Below are positions 17,455 through 26,259 of a DNA stretch of 64,000 nucleotides, piece by piece. Position 1 is the stretch's first letter, and each line of letters starts with the position of its first letter. Below the pieces are notes generated by a model that worked only from the letters and a program-made list of their open reading frames with translations, was not told the DNA's origin and did no database searches. Position numbers and translations under genes: made by a program. This stretch comes from Candidatus Mailhella excrementigallinarum. GTDB taxonomy: Bacteria; Desulfobacterota; Desulfovibrionia; Desulfovibrionales; Desulfovibrionaceae. The stretch lies in contig CALUUZ010000004.1 in assembly GCA_944324075.1 (NCBI GenBank), positions 62,001 to 126,000 of the forward strand, in the 5' to 3' direction.

Positions 17455-18716
17455 ATCTGGACGCTTTTTTCCGGGCCGAGGTCAAACCCGCGCTCGGCTG
17501 CACCGAGCCGGGAGCCGTGGCGCTGGCCGCCGCGCATGCGGGCCGCGCTCACGGCGGGAATATCGAACGGATTAAACTGACGCTCTCCGTCAATGTCTAC
17601 AAGAACGGCCGTTCGGTCATGCTGCCCCATACGGGCGGACTCAAGGGCAACCGTCTGGCGGCGGCCCTCGGAGCCCTGGCGGGCAATCCCGAACGGGGTC
17701 TCACCGTGCTTCAGGACATGACTCCCGAAACCGTGACAAGGGCCCGCGCGCTCGTTGATTCCGGAGCCGTGGAAGAACACGTGGCGCAGGACGTGCCCGC
17801 GGTATGGATTCAGGTGGAGGTGGAAGGAGAAGGGCATTCGGCCCTGTGCCGCATATCGGGGAGACACGATCGTGTGGAACGCATGGAGGCGGACGGAACG
17901 GTTCTTTTTGAAGCCGCACCTCTTGAAGAAAAAACGCCTGGCGACTCCTCCGAAATGTATGAGGAGCTCAAGGCCATGAACTTTGCCGATCTCTGGCGCA
18001 TGGCCGGAGAACTCTCTCCCGGAGCGGAATCCTTTCTTCTGGAAGGCGCGAACATGAACATGGGCGTGGCCGACAAGGGCATGAAGGCCGTGTGGGGCAT
18101 GGGCGTGGGACTGAGCGACGGTAACGAGTCAAATATTCTCGACCGTATCCGGCATGCCACGGGCGGAGCTTCCGACGTGCGCATGAGCGGCGGGGACTTT
18201 CCGATCATGAGCAGCGCGGGCAGCGGCAACCACGGCATTACGGCCATCATTCCCGTCACCGTCGTGGCGGAGAGCCTCGGGGCGCCGCGCCGGGCGCTGG
18301 CCGAAGCCCTGGCGCTGAGCCATCTGGTCTGCGGCTATCTCAAAGCCTATACGGGCCGTCTGACGCCCATCTGCGGCTGTTCCGTGGCGGCGGGCGCGGG
18401 GGCGGCAGGCGGCATGGCCCGGCTCATGGGCGCAAACCCGGAGCAGGCGGAGCGCGCCGTAGTCACGCTGGTGGCCAGTCTGCTCGGCATGATCTGCGAC
18501 GGAGCCAAGGAAACATGCAGTCTCAAGGTCGCGACGGCAGGATGCGAGGCGTACAGCGCGGCCGCGCTGGCACTCAAGGGCGGCGGCGTACATGACGTGC
18601 AGGGCATGGTCGCGCCCGGCATCAAGGAACTGGGGGCCATTCTCGCCGAATTCTCCCAGCGCATCCTTGCCGGAGCCGATACCGAAATGGCACATATCAT
18701 GCTTCAGCATCATTGA
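17451..18716 (+). CDS. cyuA: L-cysteine desulfidase / UPF0597 (CyuA-YhaM) family protein
   Basis: A 421-residue cytoplasmic enzyme of the UPF0597/L-serine-dehydratase-alpha-like family. Characterised members split L-cysteine into pyruvate, ammonia and sulfide using a 4Fe-4S cluster. Conserved cysteines are visible at Cys17 (LGCTEPG), Cys308 and Cys310 (PICGCSV), Cys349 and Cys356 (ICDGAKETC). The start at 17451 is fixed by AAGGAG and the ATGA overlap with the hydrolase gene. The pair would convert a thiazoline precursor to cysteine and then to H2S, a fitting role in a sulfidogen. Serine as substrate is the main alternative. Confidence 0.82.
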   Translation: MNLDAFFRAEVKPALGCTEPGAVALAAAHAGRAHGGNIERIKLTLSVNVYKNGRSVMLPHTGGLKGNRLAAALGALAGNPERGLTVLQDMTPETVTRARALVDSGAVEEHVAQDVPAVWIQVEVEGEGHSALCRISGRHDRVERMEADGTVLFEAAPLEEKTPGDSSEMYEELKAMNFADLWRMAGELSPGAESFLLEGANMNMGVADKGMKAVWGMGVGLSDGNESNILDRIRHATGGASDVRMSGGDFPIMSSAGSGNHGITAIIPVTVVAESLGAPRRALAEALALSHLVCGYLKAYTGRLTPICGCSVAAGAGAAGGMARLMGANPEQAERAVVTLVASLLGMICDGAKETCSLKVATAGCEAYSAAALALKGGGVHDVQGMVAPGIKELGAILAEFSQRILAGADTEMAHIMLQHH

Positions 18717-18743
18717 AAAATGGGGAAGAATGAAGAGCTTACG

Positions 18744-18787
18744 CGGGGGAGGGAAAACTTTCTGAAGAAAGTTTCCCCTCCCCCGCC
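18744..18787 (+). terminator. Long hairpin after the desulfidase gene
   Basis: An 18-bp stem with one mismatch: GGGGGAGGGAAAACTTTC, loop TGAA, then its complement. It begins 28 bases after the stop, the right place for a terminator of the hydrolase-desulfidase unit, but no U-run follows. Confidence 0.6.
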
Positions 18788-18826
18788 CCCTCCCTTTCCA
18801 AGACTTTTATCTGAGGAAACGCTGAT

Positions 18827-19007
18827 GTTTCAATCCACAGTCGCCCCATCCGCCGACTGACTCCGCAACCGACGGACAGGGGGCGCGCGGATTGCCCCTC
18901 CCTGAAGGGAAGGATTGCGGAGAAGGATTTCATCGGCTTCGCCGTCTTGTCAACTCATCTTTTCCCCCTGAGGGGAGAGGTCTCAAACCGCAAAGGAATT
19001 TTTGATG
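18827..19007 (+). repeat. Family C repeat, copy 1
   Basis: About 180 bp, from GTTTCAATCCACAGTCGCCC to CAAAGGAATTTTTGATGA. It is strongly similar to the copy at 29424-29602, with shared blocks GACGGACAG, ATTGCCCCTCCCT, AAGGATTTCATCGGCTTCGC and TTTTCCCCCTGAGGGG. The start resembles the end of type I-C CRISPR repeats, but there is no array. Confidence 0.75.
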
Positions 19008-19008
19008 A

Positions 19009-19165
19009 AAACGTTTCCTGCGGCTCTGCTCCGCGAGACCGTCCGCAAGCCGTGAACAGGAAACATTTACTTTTCCAGTTAAATGACCGAGTTGGCATAC
19101 ATTTCCCAAAGAGGCAAAAGCCTCTTTGGACACGGAGCTGATTTATTCGCAAAATAAATCAGCGG
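19009..19165 (+). repeat. Family D repeat, copy 1
   Basis: About 160 bp, inverted relative to the copy at 58849-59021. Shared blocks include CGTTTCCTGCGG, GTGAACAGGAAACATTTACTTTTCC, GTTGGCAT, TTTCCCAAAG...CTTTGG and the hairpin formed by GCTGATTTATT and AATAAATCAGC. Confidence 0.75.
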
Positions 19166-19257
19166 AGTCGGACAAGGCGAGATTCCGGCGGAGGCGTGCA
19201 ACCTGCGGACCAGAACACAGGGTCTGGCCCGCAGATATTTTCGAGAGCAAAATGCTC
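19162..19257 (-). repeat. Family A element, copy 3 (partial)
   Basis: Reverse-oriented partial copy abutting the family D repeat: GGAGTCGGACAAGGCGAGA, then CCGGCGGAGGCGT, ACCTGCGGACC, and the terminus GCAGATATTTTCGAGAGCAA followed by AATGCTC. The core hairpin is deleted. Confidence 0.7.
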
Positions 19258-19288
19258 CAGGACAGGACTGGACACTCAGGAGATCCCC

Positions 19289-21694
19289 ATGAGTCAGGAA
19301 ATCAGAAAAACCACCTGCCACGGCTGTACCCGGCGCTGCGGCGTGCTGCTGACAGTGGAAAACGGCAAGCCGGTCAGCGTCAAGGGCGACCCTTCCCAGC
19401 CGCTCTCACGCGGCTTCATGTGCGCACGGGGCCGCGCCCTTGCGCTTGAACTCTCGCAGGATCCCCACCGCCTGACCACGCCGCTCAAGCGCGCAGGGAA
19501 ACGGGGCGAAGGCAAATGGCAGCCCATAAGCTGGGAACAGGCGTTTACGGAAATTGCGGAAAAGCTCCGGTCAATCATTGGCGAAAGCGGGCCGGAAGCC
19601 GTGGGCGTCAGCCTGGACAGCATGATCAGCACAGGACTTTCCTTTTCCGGCAACCGTTTTGCCCGTCTGCTCGGCACGCCCAATGTCTTCACCATGGGGG
19701 GGCAGACCTGCTACGGCAACAGCGGTCAGATAGAAATGCTCACCTACGGGCACGATACCGCCTGCGACCGGGCGAATTCCCGCTGCACGGTGATCTGGGG
19801 CTGTAACCCGGCCTGGTCGAAACCGGAATTTTTCCGCTATATCAAGGAAAGCAAGGCCAGAGGAGGAAAGGTCATTGCCGTTGATCCCTGTGAAACGGAA
19901 ACGGTAAAGCTGGCCGATCTCTGGCTGCAGAACCGCCCCGGCTCCAGCGGCGCGCTCATGCTGAGCTGGATCAATGTAATCATCTCCGAAGACCTTTTTG
20001 ATCGCGAATTTGTGACAAACTGGTGCAATGCGCCCAATCTTGTGCGTCGGGATACGGGGAAACTGCTGCGCGAGCGTGACGTGATCGAAGACGGAGGAGC
20101 GGAAACCTTCCTCGTCTGGGACGAAACGCGCGGCCGTGCCGTGGCCTATGACGCCGACGCCATGCGCTACAGGGAAGACGGCGTCAGGGCGGCCCTGCGC
20201 GGTTCCTTCCCCGTGATGCTGGCAGACGGCCGCAAGATTGAGTGCGTCACCGTGTGGGAACGTCTTATCGAGCGTGTAGCCCCCTATCCGCCGGAAACTG
20301 TGGAACGCATTTCCTGGGTGCCGGCGGAAAAGATCCGCGAAGCCGCCCGCATGTATGCCACTACCAGGCCGGGCAATTTTTTCCCCGGTTTTGCCATGGA
20401 CGTCATCGGATTCAGCGCCAACCAGTGCGGCCGCGCCCGCAGCGTGCTCAACGCCATTACCGGCAATCTCGATGTCCGGGGCGGACAGCTCTTCCTTGAC
20501 GGGCCAAGCACGGAAGTGCGCAATGATCCCGGTCCCATGCTCTCGCCGGAAACATACGCCAGAACGCTGGGAGCGGATCGTTTCCGCATGTGGTCCTGGG
20601 AGGCCAGCATGAAAATGTTCAAATTCCAGAAGCGCATCGGTGCAAAAATCCCATCCCCCTTCTACGGCGCGCATTCCGCCGTGGTCTGGCGGTCCATCCT
20701 TGGCGAAGGCCCCTACCGCATGCGGGCGCTGATCAACGTGGCCAACAATCCCATGCTGAGCGCCGGGCATACGGAAATTGTGGAAAAGGCTCTCAAGGCT
20801 CTGGATCTGCTGGTTGTACAGGACATCTACATGACTCCCACGGCGGAGCTGGCCGACTATGTCACCCCCGCCGCCACGGACGACACCGAATGCGCCCGCC
20901 TGTACACCGGCGGCTACTGTTCCGGCTGGCTGGAAACGCAGTCCTTTCTTTCCGGAGAGCAGGCCGTTACGCCCCCGGGGGAGGCAAAAACCGATTTCTG
21001 CTTCTTCCGCGGACTCGGCATGGCCCTCGGACAGGACTGGCCGTGGGAAAACGACGAGGCATTCTACGGCTGGCAGTTGGAGCCGCTGGGCTATTCCTCC
21101 TTCAAGGAATTTCACGACAAGGTGCAGTGGAGCATCCGTCCCCCGAAGTACGAACGGTACAAGGAACGCGGTTTCGGTACGCCCTCCCGGAAGGTGGAAA
21201 TCTATTCCATGATTCTGGAAGATTTCGGATATGATCCACTGCCCAACTACTGCGAACCGCCCTACAGCCCCTTCCGCACGCCGGAACTGTACATGGAATA
21301 CCCCTTTATCATGGGAGCCATGCGGCCGCGCCATTTTTACCAGTCCGGCTACCGCAGCCTGCCTTCCCTCAAGGCCCGGCAGGCGCTGCCTCAGGTACGC
21401 CTGCACCCGGATGCCGCCCGAAAGCTGAACGTGAAGGAAGGCGACTGGGTACGGCTCTCATCCCCTTCCACCACCCGGACCATAGAAATGACGGTTCACC
21501 TTGATTCCGGCCTTGATCCCCGGGTGGTTTACCCGGACTACGGATGGTGGTATCCGGATCTTCCCGCGTCGGAGAATCACGGCGTGTGGAAATCAAATAT
21601 CAACGTCCTTACCGACGACGATCCCGAGCACTGCTGCCCGATGATCGGCGGAACCTTTCTCAACGCCAACCTGCTCAGGCTGGAAAAGGTCTGA
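19289..21694 (+). CDS. Molybdopterin (Mo/W) oxidoreductase, DMSO-reductase family, acetylene-hydratase-like clade
   Basis: An 801-residue bis-MGD enzyme with no signal peptide, hence cytoplasmic. It has the N-terminal 4Fe-4S motif Cys10-x2-Cys13-x3-Cys17...Cys45, and Cys141 (GGQTCYGNSG) as the likely Mo/W ligand. The C-terminal part (GTPSRKVEIYS, GYDPLPNYCEPP) recalls acetylene hydratase and its relatives. However, the Asp after the second cluster Cys, catalytic in acetylene hydratase, is Thr14 here, so that reaction is unlikely. No electron-transfer subunit is adjacent; the next gene, 14 bases on, is a YjiH membrane protein. ATG at 19289 is preceded by TCAGGAGATCCCC. The substrate is unknown. 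Confidence 0.85.
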   Translation: MSQEIRKTTCHGCTRRCGVLLTVENGKPVSVKGDPSQPLSRGFMCARGRALALELSQDPHRLTTPLKRAGKRGEGKWQPISWEQAFTEIAEKLRSIIGESGPEAVGVSLDSMISTGLSFSGNRFARLLGTPNVFTMGGQTCYGNSGQIEMLTYGHDTACDRANSRCTVIWGCNPAWSKPEFFRYIKESKARGGKVIAVDPCETETVKLADLWLQNRPGSSGALMLSWINVIISEDLFDREFVTNWCNAPNLVRRDTGKLLRERDVIEDGGAETFLVWDETRGRAVAYDADAMRYREDGVRAALRGSFPVMLADGRKIECVTVWERLIERVAPYPPETVERISWVPAEKIREAARMYATTRPGNFFPGFAMDVIGFSANQCGRARSVLNAITGNLDVRGGQLFLDGPSTEVRNDPGPMLSPETYARTLGADRFRMWSWEASMKMFKFQKRIGAKIPSPFYGAHSAVVWRSILGEGPYRMRALINVANNPMLSAGHTEIVEKALKALDLLVVQDIYMTPTAELADYVTPAATDDTECARLYTGGYCSGWLETQSFLSGEQAVTPPGEAKTDFCFFRGLGMALGQDWPWENDEAFYGWQLEPLGYSSFKEFHDKVQWSIRPPKYERYKERGFGTPSRKVEIYSMILEDFGYDPLPNYCEPPYSPFRTPELYMEYPFIMGAMRPRHFYQSGYRSLPSLKARQALPQVRLHPDAARKLNVKEGDWVRLSSPSTTRTIEMTVHLDSGLDPRVVYPDYGWWYPDLPASENHGVWKSNINVLTDDDPEHCCPMIGGTFLNANLLRLEKV

Positions 21695-21708
21695 GCGCGG
21701 GAGTTCCC

Positions 21709-23055
21709 ATGTCTGGATCAGATTCCCCGTCATTCAGCAGAACCAGGGCGCTGTTCTCCTTTCTACTGTTCAACGCCCTGGGCGTGTTCATCTTTTTCGT
21801 CAGCATCAGCGCGGGCGGCAGAAACACGGTAGTCCTCGACCATATCTGCACATGGTTCAGGAGCGCATTCGGCGCGTTCATTCCCTGGGTGACGGCCGCG
21901 CTGATGCTCTGCTGCCTGGCAGACACCTTCTTCCTCCGCAGGATATGGCGAAAAAACGCCACCGAACTGTTGATGAGCGCGGCGAAACTCTCCGGCTTCG
22001 TCATCATGATCATGGGGCTTACCGGCATTGGGGCGGAAACATTCCCCGCCCTGTTCGACAGACGCATCATCCCTTTCATCATGGACAATCTTATCGGAAC
22101 CATGTTCACGGCACTGGTGGTGGCCATCTTTTTCATGCCCTTTCTGGTGGATTACGGACTGCTGGAATTCTGCGGCGTGCTGCTGCGTCCCGTGATGCGT
22201 CCCCTGTTCCGCACGCCGGGCACATCCGCCGTCATCGCGGTGACAGCCTTTGTGGGCAGCTTTACCATCGGGGTGCTGGCCACGGAACAGATGTACCGGG
22301 AAGGCAAGTTCACCGCCCGTGAATCGGTGATCATCACCACCGGCTTTTCCACCACCTCCATCGCCATGATGATGGTGCTGGCCCAGATGATGGGCATCAT
22401 GGAACACTGGAGCTTCTATTTCTGGACAACTCTGGCCATCACCTTCGGAGTCACGGCGATTACCGCCCGCCTCCGGCCCATCAGCCGAAAAGCCGATAAC
22501 TTTTATCCCGGAGCAGCGCCCTGCCCGGAAAAAATCGTCACCAGCCGCATTCTGCATCATGCCTGGGAAGCCGGGCTGGCCCGCGCCGGAACCCAGGCCG
22601 CCCCCCATGTATGCGTGGCCCGCTCCCTGCGGATGGGGTTCCGCATGCTGATGACCATGATGTCCACAGTACCCGCCTTCGCCACGCTCGGTCTGTATCT
22701 CGGCTTCAATACTTCCGTTTTTCAGTATATCGGCTATGTCTTCGCCCCGTTTCTCATGCCCTTTGCTCTTCCGGCCCCGGACATGAGCGTGGCCATGACG
22801 GCTTCCGCCATGGGCTCCGTGGATATGATGGTAGGGCCGATCTATGCGGCCAGCGCGGGAGAGCTGGGCGTCATCACGCGCTACCTCATGGCTCTTGTTC
22901 CCGTATCCATGGTGGCCTATCTGTCCGGCTATGTCCCCTGCATCAAAAGTACGGAAATCCCCGTCAGTTTTTCAGAAATCTTTCTGATCTGGTTCGAGCG
23001 GACAGCCCTGAGCCTTCTCGCCGGAGGAACTCTGGCAGTGCTCTTTCTGGCATAG
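21709..23055 (+). CDS. YjiH/nucleoside-recognition (Gate) family membrane protein
   Basis: A 448-residue integral membrane protein with about 10-11 hydrophobic segments. It matches the YjiH-type 'Gate' family by its FVGSFTIGVLATEQMYREGK segment, the TTGFSTTSIAMMM segment and the C-terminal FEIFLIW-like end (FSEIFLIWFERT). The family's function is poorly known; some members act with transport of nucleosides or amino acids. It starts 14 bases after the molybdoenzyme gene with GGGAG ahead of the ATG, so it is probably co-transcribed and may move that enzyme's substrate or product. Confidence 0.75.
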   Translation: MSGSDSPSFSRTRALFSFLLFNALGVFIFFVSISAGGRNTVVLDHICTWFRSAFGAFIPWVTAALMLCCLADTFFLRRIWRKNATELLMSAAKLSGFVIMIMGLTGIGAETFPALFDRRIIPFIMDNLIGTMFTALVVAIFFMPFLVDYGLLEFCGVLLRPVMRPLFRTPGTSAVIAVTAFVGSFTIGVLATEQMYREGKFTARESVIITTGFSTTSIAMMMVLAQMMGIMEHWSFYFWTTLAITFGVTAITARLRPISRKADNFYPGAAPCPEKIVTSRILHHAWEAGLARAGTQAAPHVCVARSLRMGFRMLMTMMSTVPAFATLGLYLGFNTSVFQYIGYVFAPFLMPFALPAPDMSVAMTASAMGSVDMMVGPIYAASAGELGVITRYLMALVPVSMVAYLSGYVPCIKSTEIPVSFSEIFLIWFERTALSLLAGGTLAVLFLA

Positions 23056-23118
23056 AGGCTTTTCCTTCGTGAAACGAACCATAACGCAATGGCGGCCGTG
23101 CGACGTCCCCTGCCGGGC

Positions 23119-23220
23119 GCAGCCGCAATTCCCCTGCGGCGTACAGTTCCGGCTTCAGGCGTGAAACCTGCGGGCCGGAACACGGGGTGTCCTGCCGCAG
23201 ATATTTTCAGTCACAAAACA
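23119..23220 (-). repeat. Family A element, copy 4 (partial)
   Basis: Reverse-oriented part: GCCGCAATTCCCCTGCGGCG (core hairpin, altered loop), GGCTTCAGGCGTGAAACCTG, CGGGCCGGAACA and the decayed terminus CCGCAGATATTTTCAGTCAC. It lies upstream of the fliD promoter. Confidence 0.7.
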
Positions 23221-23237
23221 CCACAGCGGAATGAGTC

Positions 23238-23264
23238 TAAAGCCTTTTTCCTTTCTCCCGATAA
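23238..23264 (+). promoter_or_regulatory. FliA (sigma-28) promoter of fliD
   Basis: TAAAGCCT, 11 bases, then CCCGATAA, against the consensus TAAAGTTT-N11-GCCGATAA. Spacing is exact and 13 of 16 positions match. It lies 133 bases upstream of the fliD ATG, as expected for a late flagellar gene. Confidence 0.8.
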
Positions 23265-23396
23265 GAGGAAGAGAGAATTGGCGGAAACTCCGGCAGGACT
23301 GTGCCGCTCCGATTATGCCTGTCTTGGCATTATTCTTGCATAAAAAATGAAGAGCAACGCATTCAACGGCACATTTTTCCGCGTGAGGATGACGAT

Positions 23397-26153
23397 ATGA
23401 GTTCTATTTCCGGTGGCATTACCTTTCAGGGGCTTGGTTCCGGCACCGACTTCGCGTCGATGATCGAATCCTTGAAGCAGGTTGAATCCATGCAGAAAAC
23501 ACGCATGGAAATCTGGAAGGCCGAATGGCAGCTGCGCATTGACGCCTTTCAGGAAATCACCACAGCCATGACGGAAGCCAAGACCGCGCTGGCCGAGTTC
23601 AATACCATGAACAAGATGCTCAAGCGCAACGTGGCCAGCTCGGATGAAAAAGTGGCCACCGCCACGGCGGATTCAACCATCGATCAGGGGCTGTACAGCA
23701 TAGATGTCAAGCAGCTTGCCACTTCCGCCATCTACAGCAACAAGACCACCTTTACCGGCAAGGATGCCAAGATCAACACCTCCGGGACGGATCAGACTTT
23801 CTCATATACATACAAGGGCGTCACACGCACCATTGACGTTTCTCCGAACATGACGCTGGAACAGTTCACCAAAAAGATCAATAACGACCCCAAAAATCCG
23901 GGCGTCAAGGCGTCGATGATCAAGAACGGCTCCGGCTATGTGTTCCAGATTCAGGGCAAGGACACCGGCGCGGAGAATACGCTCAGCATCTCCGCTTCTG
24001 ACGGGCTGACCGCTTTTAAAAGCGCGGATCAGATCCTTACCCTTGCCTATAACGGCAAGGAATCCACCTTTTCCGTCACCAACGGCATGACGGCGGAAGG
24101 GCTGGTGGATCTCATCAACAACCGGACGGGCTCCACCGGAGTTACCGCGAAACTTGAAGAATCCAACGGCAAGCAGACGCTCAAGTTCTATGATGCAACC
24201 GGAATTGAGGTCACAGACAAGGTCGGTCTGAGCGGAGGAGGCCTGGATGCTTTCATCAACGGCGCAGGAGCGCTGAAAGGCAAACAGCTCGGTGACAAGG
24301 TTCTCTCTTCCGGAGGGCCGCAGAAGTATTCCTTCACCTATGAAGGCAAGGAATATTCCATTGACGTCACGGACACGATGACCTTTCAGGACCTGCAGGA
24401 TGAAATCAACAAACAGGTTCCGAACGGCGAGCTGACTGCCGAGTGGAACTCCACAACAGGCAAATTTGATTTCACTTCCCACAAGCGTACGCTGGAAAGC
24501 ACCAACGGAGGTTCTCTGAATTTCAGCTTCCGCGTGGGAACGGCATACAAGAAAAATGACAGCGGCGACTGGGTCAAAGACCCGGACAGCACCAACAAGC
24601 TGGAATCCCTCTCCCTGTCGGAAGGCGCGACGCTGGACGATCTGGTGGACGCCTTCAACAAGGCCGCCACAGCCGACAAGTTCGCCAGCGCCAATGTCAG
24701 CCCCGGATACACAGCCTCCAACGAAAACGGTGTCTTTACCGTAAAAAGGGCCGACGGAACAGTACTGACCACCGAAACTCTGCCGGACGGCACCGTCAGA
24801 TATATGGACGGGAATACCGTTGTCTTTGAAACGAACTCGAATATCAAGGGACTGGCATCCGGCTCATCGCTTGGTCAGCCTATCCCCAATAGTGACACGC
24901 CCAATGTTTCCGTTGCCGTTTCTTCCGATATTGAAGGATTGGGAACCACTGTTTCATTTGCCGCCGCCGATGAAAAAATTATTAATGATCCGTCCGACAA
25001 CTGGTACTCCCAGCAGGCTCAGGATGCCCGATTCTCATTGAACGGCTGGTCGCAGGAATTCACTTCCTCCAGCAACACGCTCACCGATGTTGTGGAAGGA
25101 ATGACCATCACTCTTAAAAGCAAGGGTGAAACCAACCTCAACGTGGTGGATGACAAGGAGCAGCTCAAGGAAAACATCCAGGAGGTGGTGGAAACCATCA
25201 ATACCCTGCTGATGAAAATCAAGGAACTGACCAAATACGACGAGGACAAGGACGTCGAAGGGCCATCCACCACGGATAACGGCGTGCTGAACATGGAATC
25301 TCAGCTCACCTGGCAGAAGGGTTCCGCGCTCACCGGCAACTACGGGGTGCAGCTTTTGCAGAGCCGCCTGAAAAACATCACGTCTGGCCGTGGGCTGGGA
25401 TTCGTTCCACAGGAAAGCAGCGACGATACTCTGAACGATCTGTTCTCCAGTCTCTCCCAGATCGGCATCAAGACCATCACGGATGAAAGCGATCCCAACT
25501 TCGGCCTGCTGGAAATCGACGAGGAAAAGCTGGACGAGGCTATTGAAAAAGACATTCGCAACGTGGCGGAACTTTTTTCCGCCGACATGCTGGGAGACAC
25601 CAACAGCGAAAACTTCACCGTCGTTTCCACCGGCACCCGGGCCAAGGCGGGAAGCTACAAGGTTGAATACAAGGTCAATGATGACGGCACGCTGGATACA
25701 ACCAGCGTAAAAATCAACGGCGCGGCAGCCAGTTATGACTCATCCACAGGCACATTTACCGTTGGCGACATGAATAACGCGGCTGTGGGCGTATCCATCA
25801 CGTTCCCCACGGACGGGCTTACTCCCGGCGATTACAGCGGCGCTGACGCGGATATTCTGACCATCAAGGACGGCAAGGTGAATCAGATGATCGATCAGCT
25901 TGCGGATGAGCTGCGTCCCGTTGCCAACGGCTCGAAGGAAAGCGCAGGCGCGATTCCCCTGCTTATCGACAATTACCAGACTGTGATCAAAAACATTGAT
26001 TCGAAGATCGAACGCGAAGAAAAGCGGCTTGTAACATGGGAAAAGCGCATGAAAGCCAAATTCGCGCGGCTTGATACCCTGCTGTCCGAAATGAATAATA
26101 CCATGCAGGCCAATGCCTCCGCCCTGGCTCAGCTCTCCAGCGGCAGCAGTTGA
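23397..26153 (+). CDS. fliD: Flagellar hook-associated protein 2 (filament cap) FliD
   Basis: FliD caps the growing flagellar filament and folds incoming flagellin. The 918-residue product has the N-terminal D0/D1 signature (GITFQGLGSGTDFASMIESL) and the C-terminal coiled coil (about 845-918, YQTVIKNIDSKIEREEKRL) of the family. It is about twice as long as enterobacterial FliD. The extra length lies in the exposed middle, where at least three related units (near residues 134, 214 and 311) share the form Y-x-G-K-E-x-x-x-x-V-x-x-x-M-T. These look like flagellin_IN-type repeats. ATG at 23397 follows GAGGATGACGAT. fliS follows. Confidence 0.92.
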   Translation: MSSISGGITFQGLGSGTDFASMIESLKQVESMQKTRMEIWKAEWQLRIDAFQEITTAMTEAKTALAEFNTMNKMLKRNVASSDEKVATATADSTIDQGLYSIDVKQLATSAIYSNKTTFTGKDAKINTSGTDQTFSYTYKGVTRTIDVSPNMTLEQFTKKINNDPKNPGVKASMIKNGSGYVFQIQGKDTGAENTLSISASDGLTAFKSADQILTLAYNGKESTFSVTNGMTAEGLVDLINNRTGSTGVTAKLEESNGKQTLKFYDATGIEVTDKVGLSGGGLDAFINGAGALKGKQLGDKVLSSGGPQKYSFTYEGKEYSIDVTDTMTFQDLQDEINKQVPNGELTAEWNSTTGKFDFTSHKRTLESTNGGSLNFSFRVGTAYKKNDSGDWVKDPDSTNKLESLSLSEGATLDDLVDAFNKAATADKFASANVSPGYTASNENGVFTVKRADGTVLTTETLPDGTVRYMDGNTVVFETNSNIKGLASGSSLGQPIPNSDTPNVSVAVSSDIEGLGTTVSFAAADEKIINDPSDNWYSQQAQDARFSLNGWSQEFTSSSNTLTDVVEGMTITLKSKGETNLNVVDDKEQLKENIQEVVETINTLLMKIKELTKYDEDKDVEGPSTTDNGVLNMESQLTWQKGSALTGNYGVQLLQSRLKNITSGRGLGFVPQESSDDTLNDLFSSLSQIGIKTITDESDPNFGLLEIDEEKLDEAIEKDIRNVAELFSADMLGDTNSENFTVVSTGTRAKAGSYKVEYKVNDDGTLDTTSVKINGAAASYDSSTGTFTVGDMNNAAVGVSITFPTDGLTPGDYSGADADILTIKDGKVNQMIDQLADELRPVANGSKESAGAIPLLIDNYQTVIKNIDSKIEREEKRLVTWEKRMKAKFARLDTLLSEMNNTMQANASALAQLSSGSS

Positions 26154-26209
26154 CGAGACGGGGAAGGACATCACTATCTGACGCGGAACCCGGCACGTTC
26201 CGCAAGCCC

Positions 26210-26236
26210 GGCCCGGCGCATTTCATGCGCCGGGCC
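26210..26236 (+). terminator. Hairpin between fliD and fliS
   Basis: GGCCCGGCGCA, loop TTTCA, TGCGCCGGGCC: a perfect 11-bp GC-rich stem ten bases ahead of the fliS ribosome site. Without a U-run it may act as a partial attenuator or RNA-stabilising hairpin rather than a full terminator. Confidence 0.5.
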
Positions 26237-26259
26237 ATATGGAGCAAGGAGCACAGTTC

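Noticed and set aside
18827-18850. CRISPR-like repeat GTTTCAATCCAC
   Set aside because: It occurs once per family C copy, with no regularly spaced repeats and no cas genes, so it is not a CRISPR array.
19571-21406. A 611-codon minus-strand open frame
   Set aside because: It lies wholly antisense to the molybdoenzyme gene and shows no domain. The same reasoning removes long minus frames at 2643-3776, 5042-6385, 9984-11066, 13707-15140 and 15722-16921.
19289-21694. Acetylene hydratase
   Set aside because: The catalytic Asp next to the second cluster cysteine is Thr14 here, and the resemblance is to the wider group.
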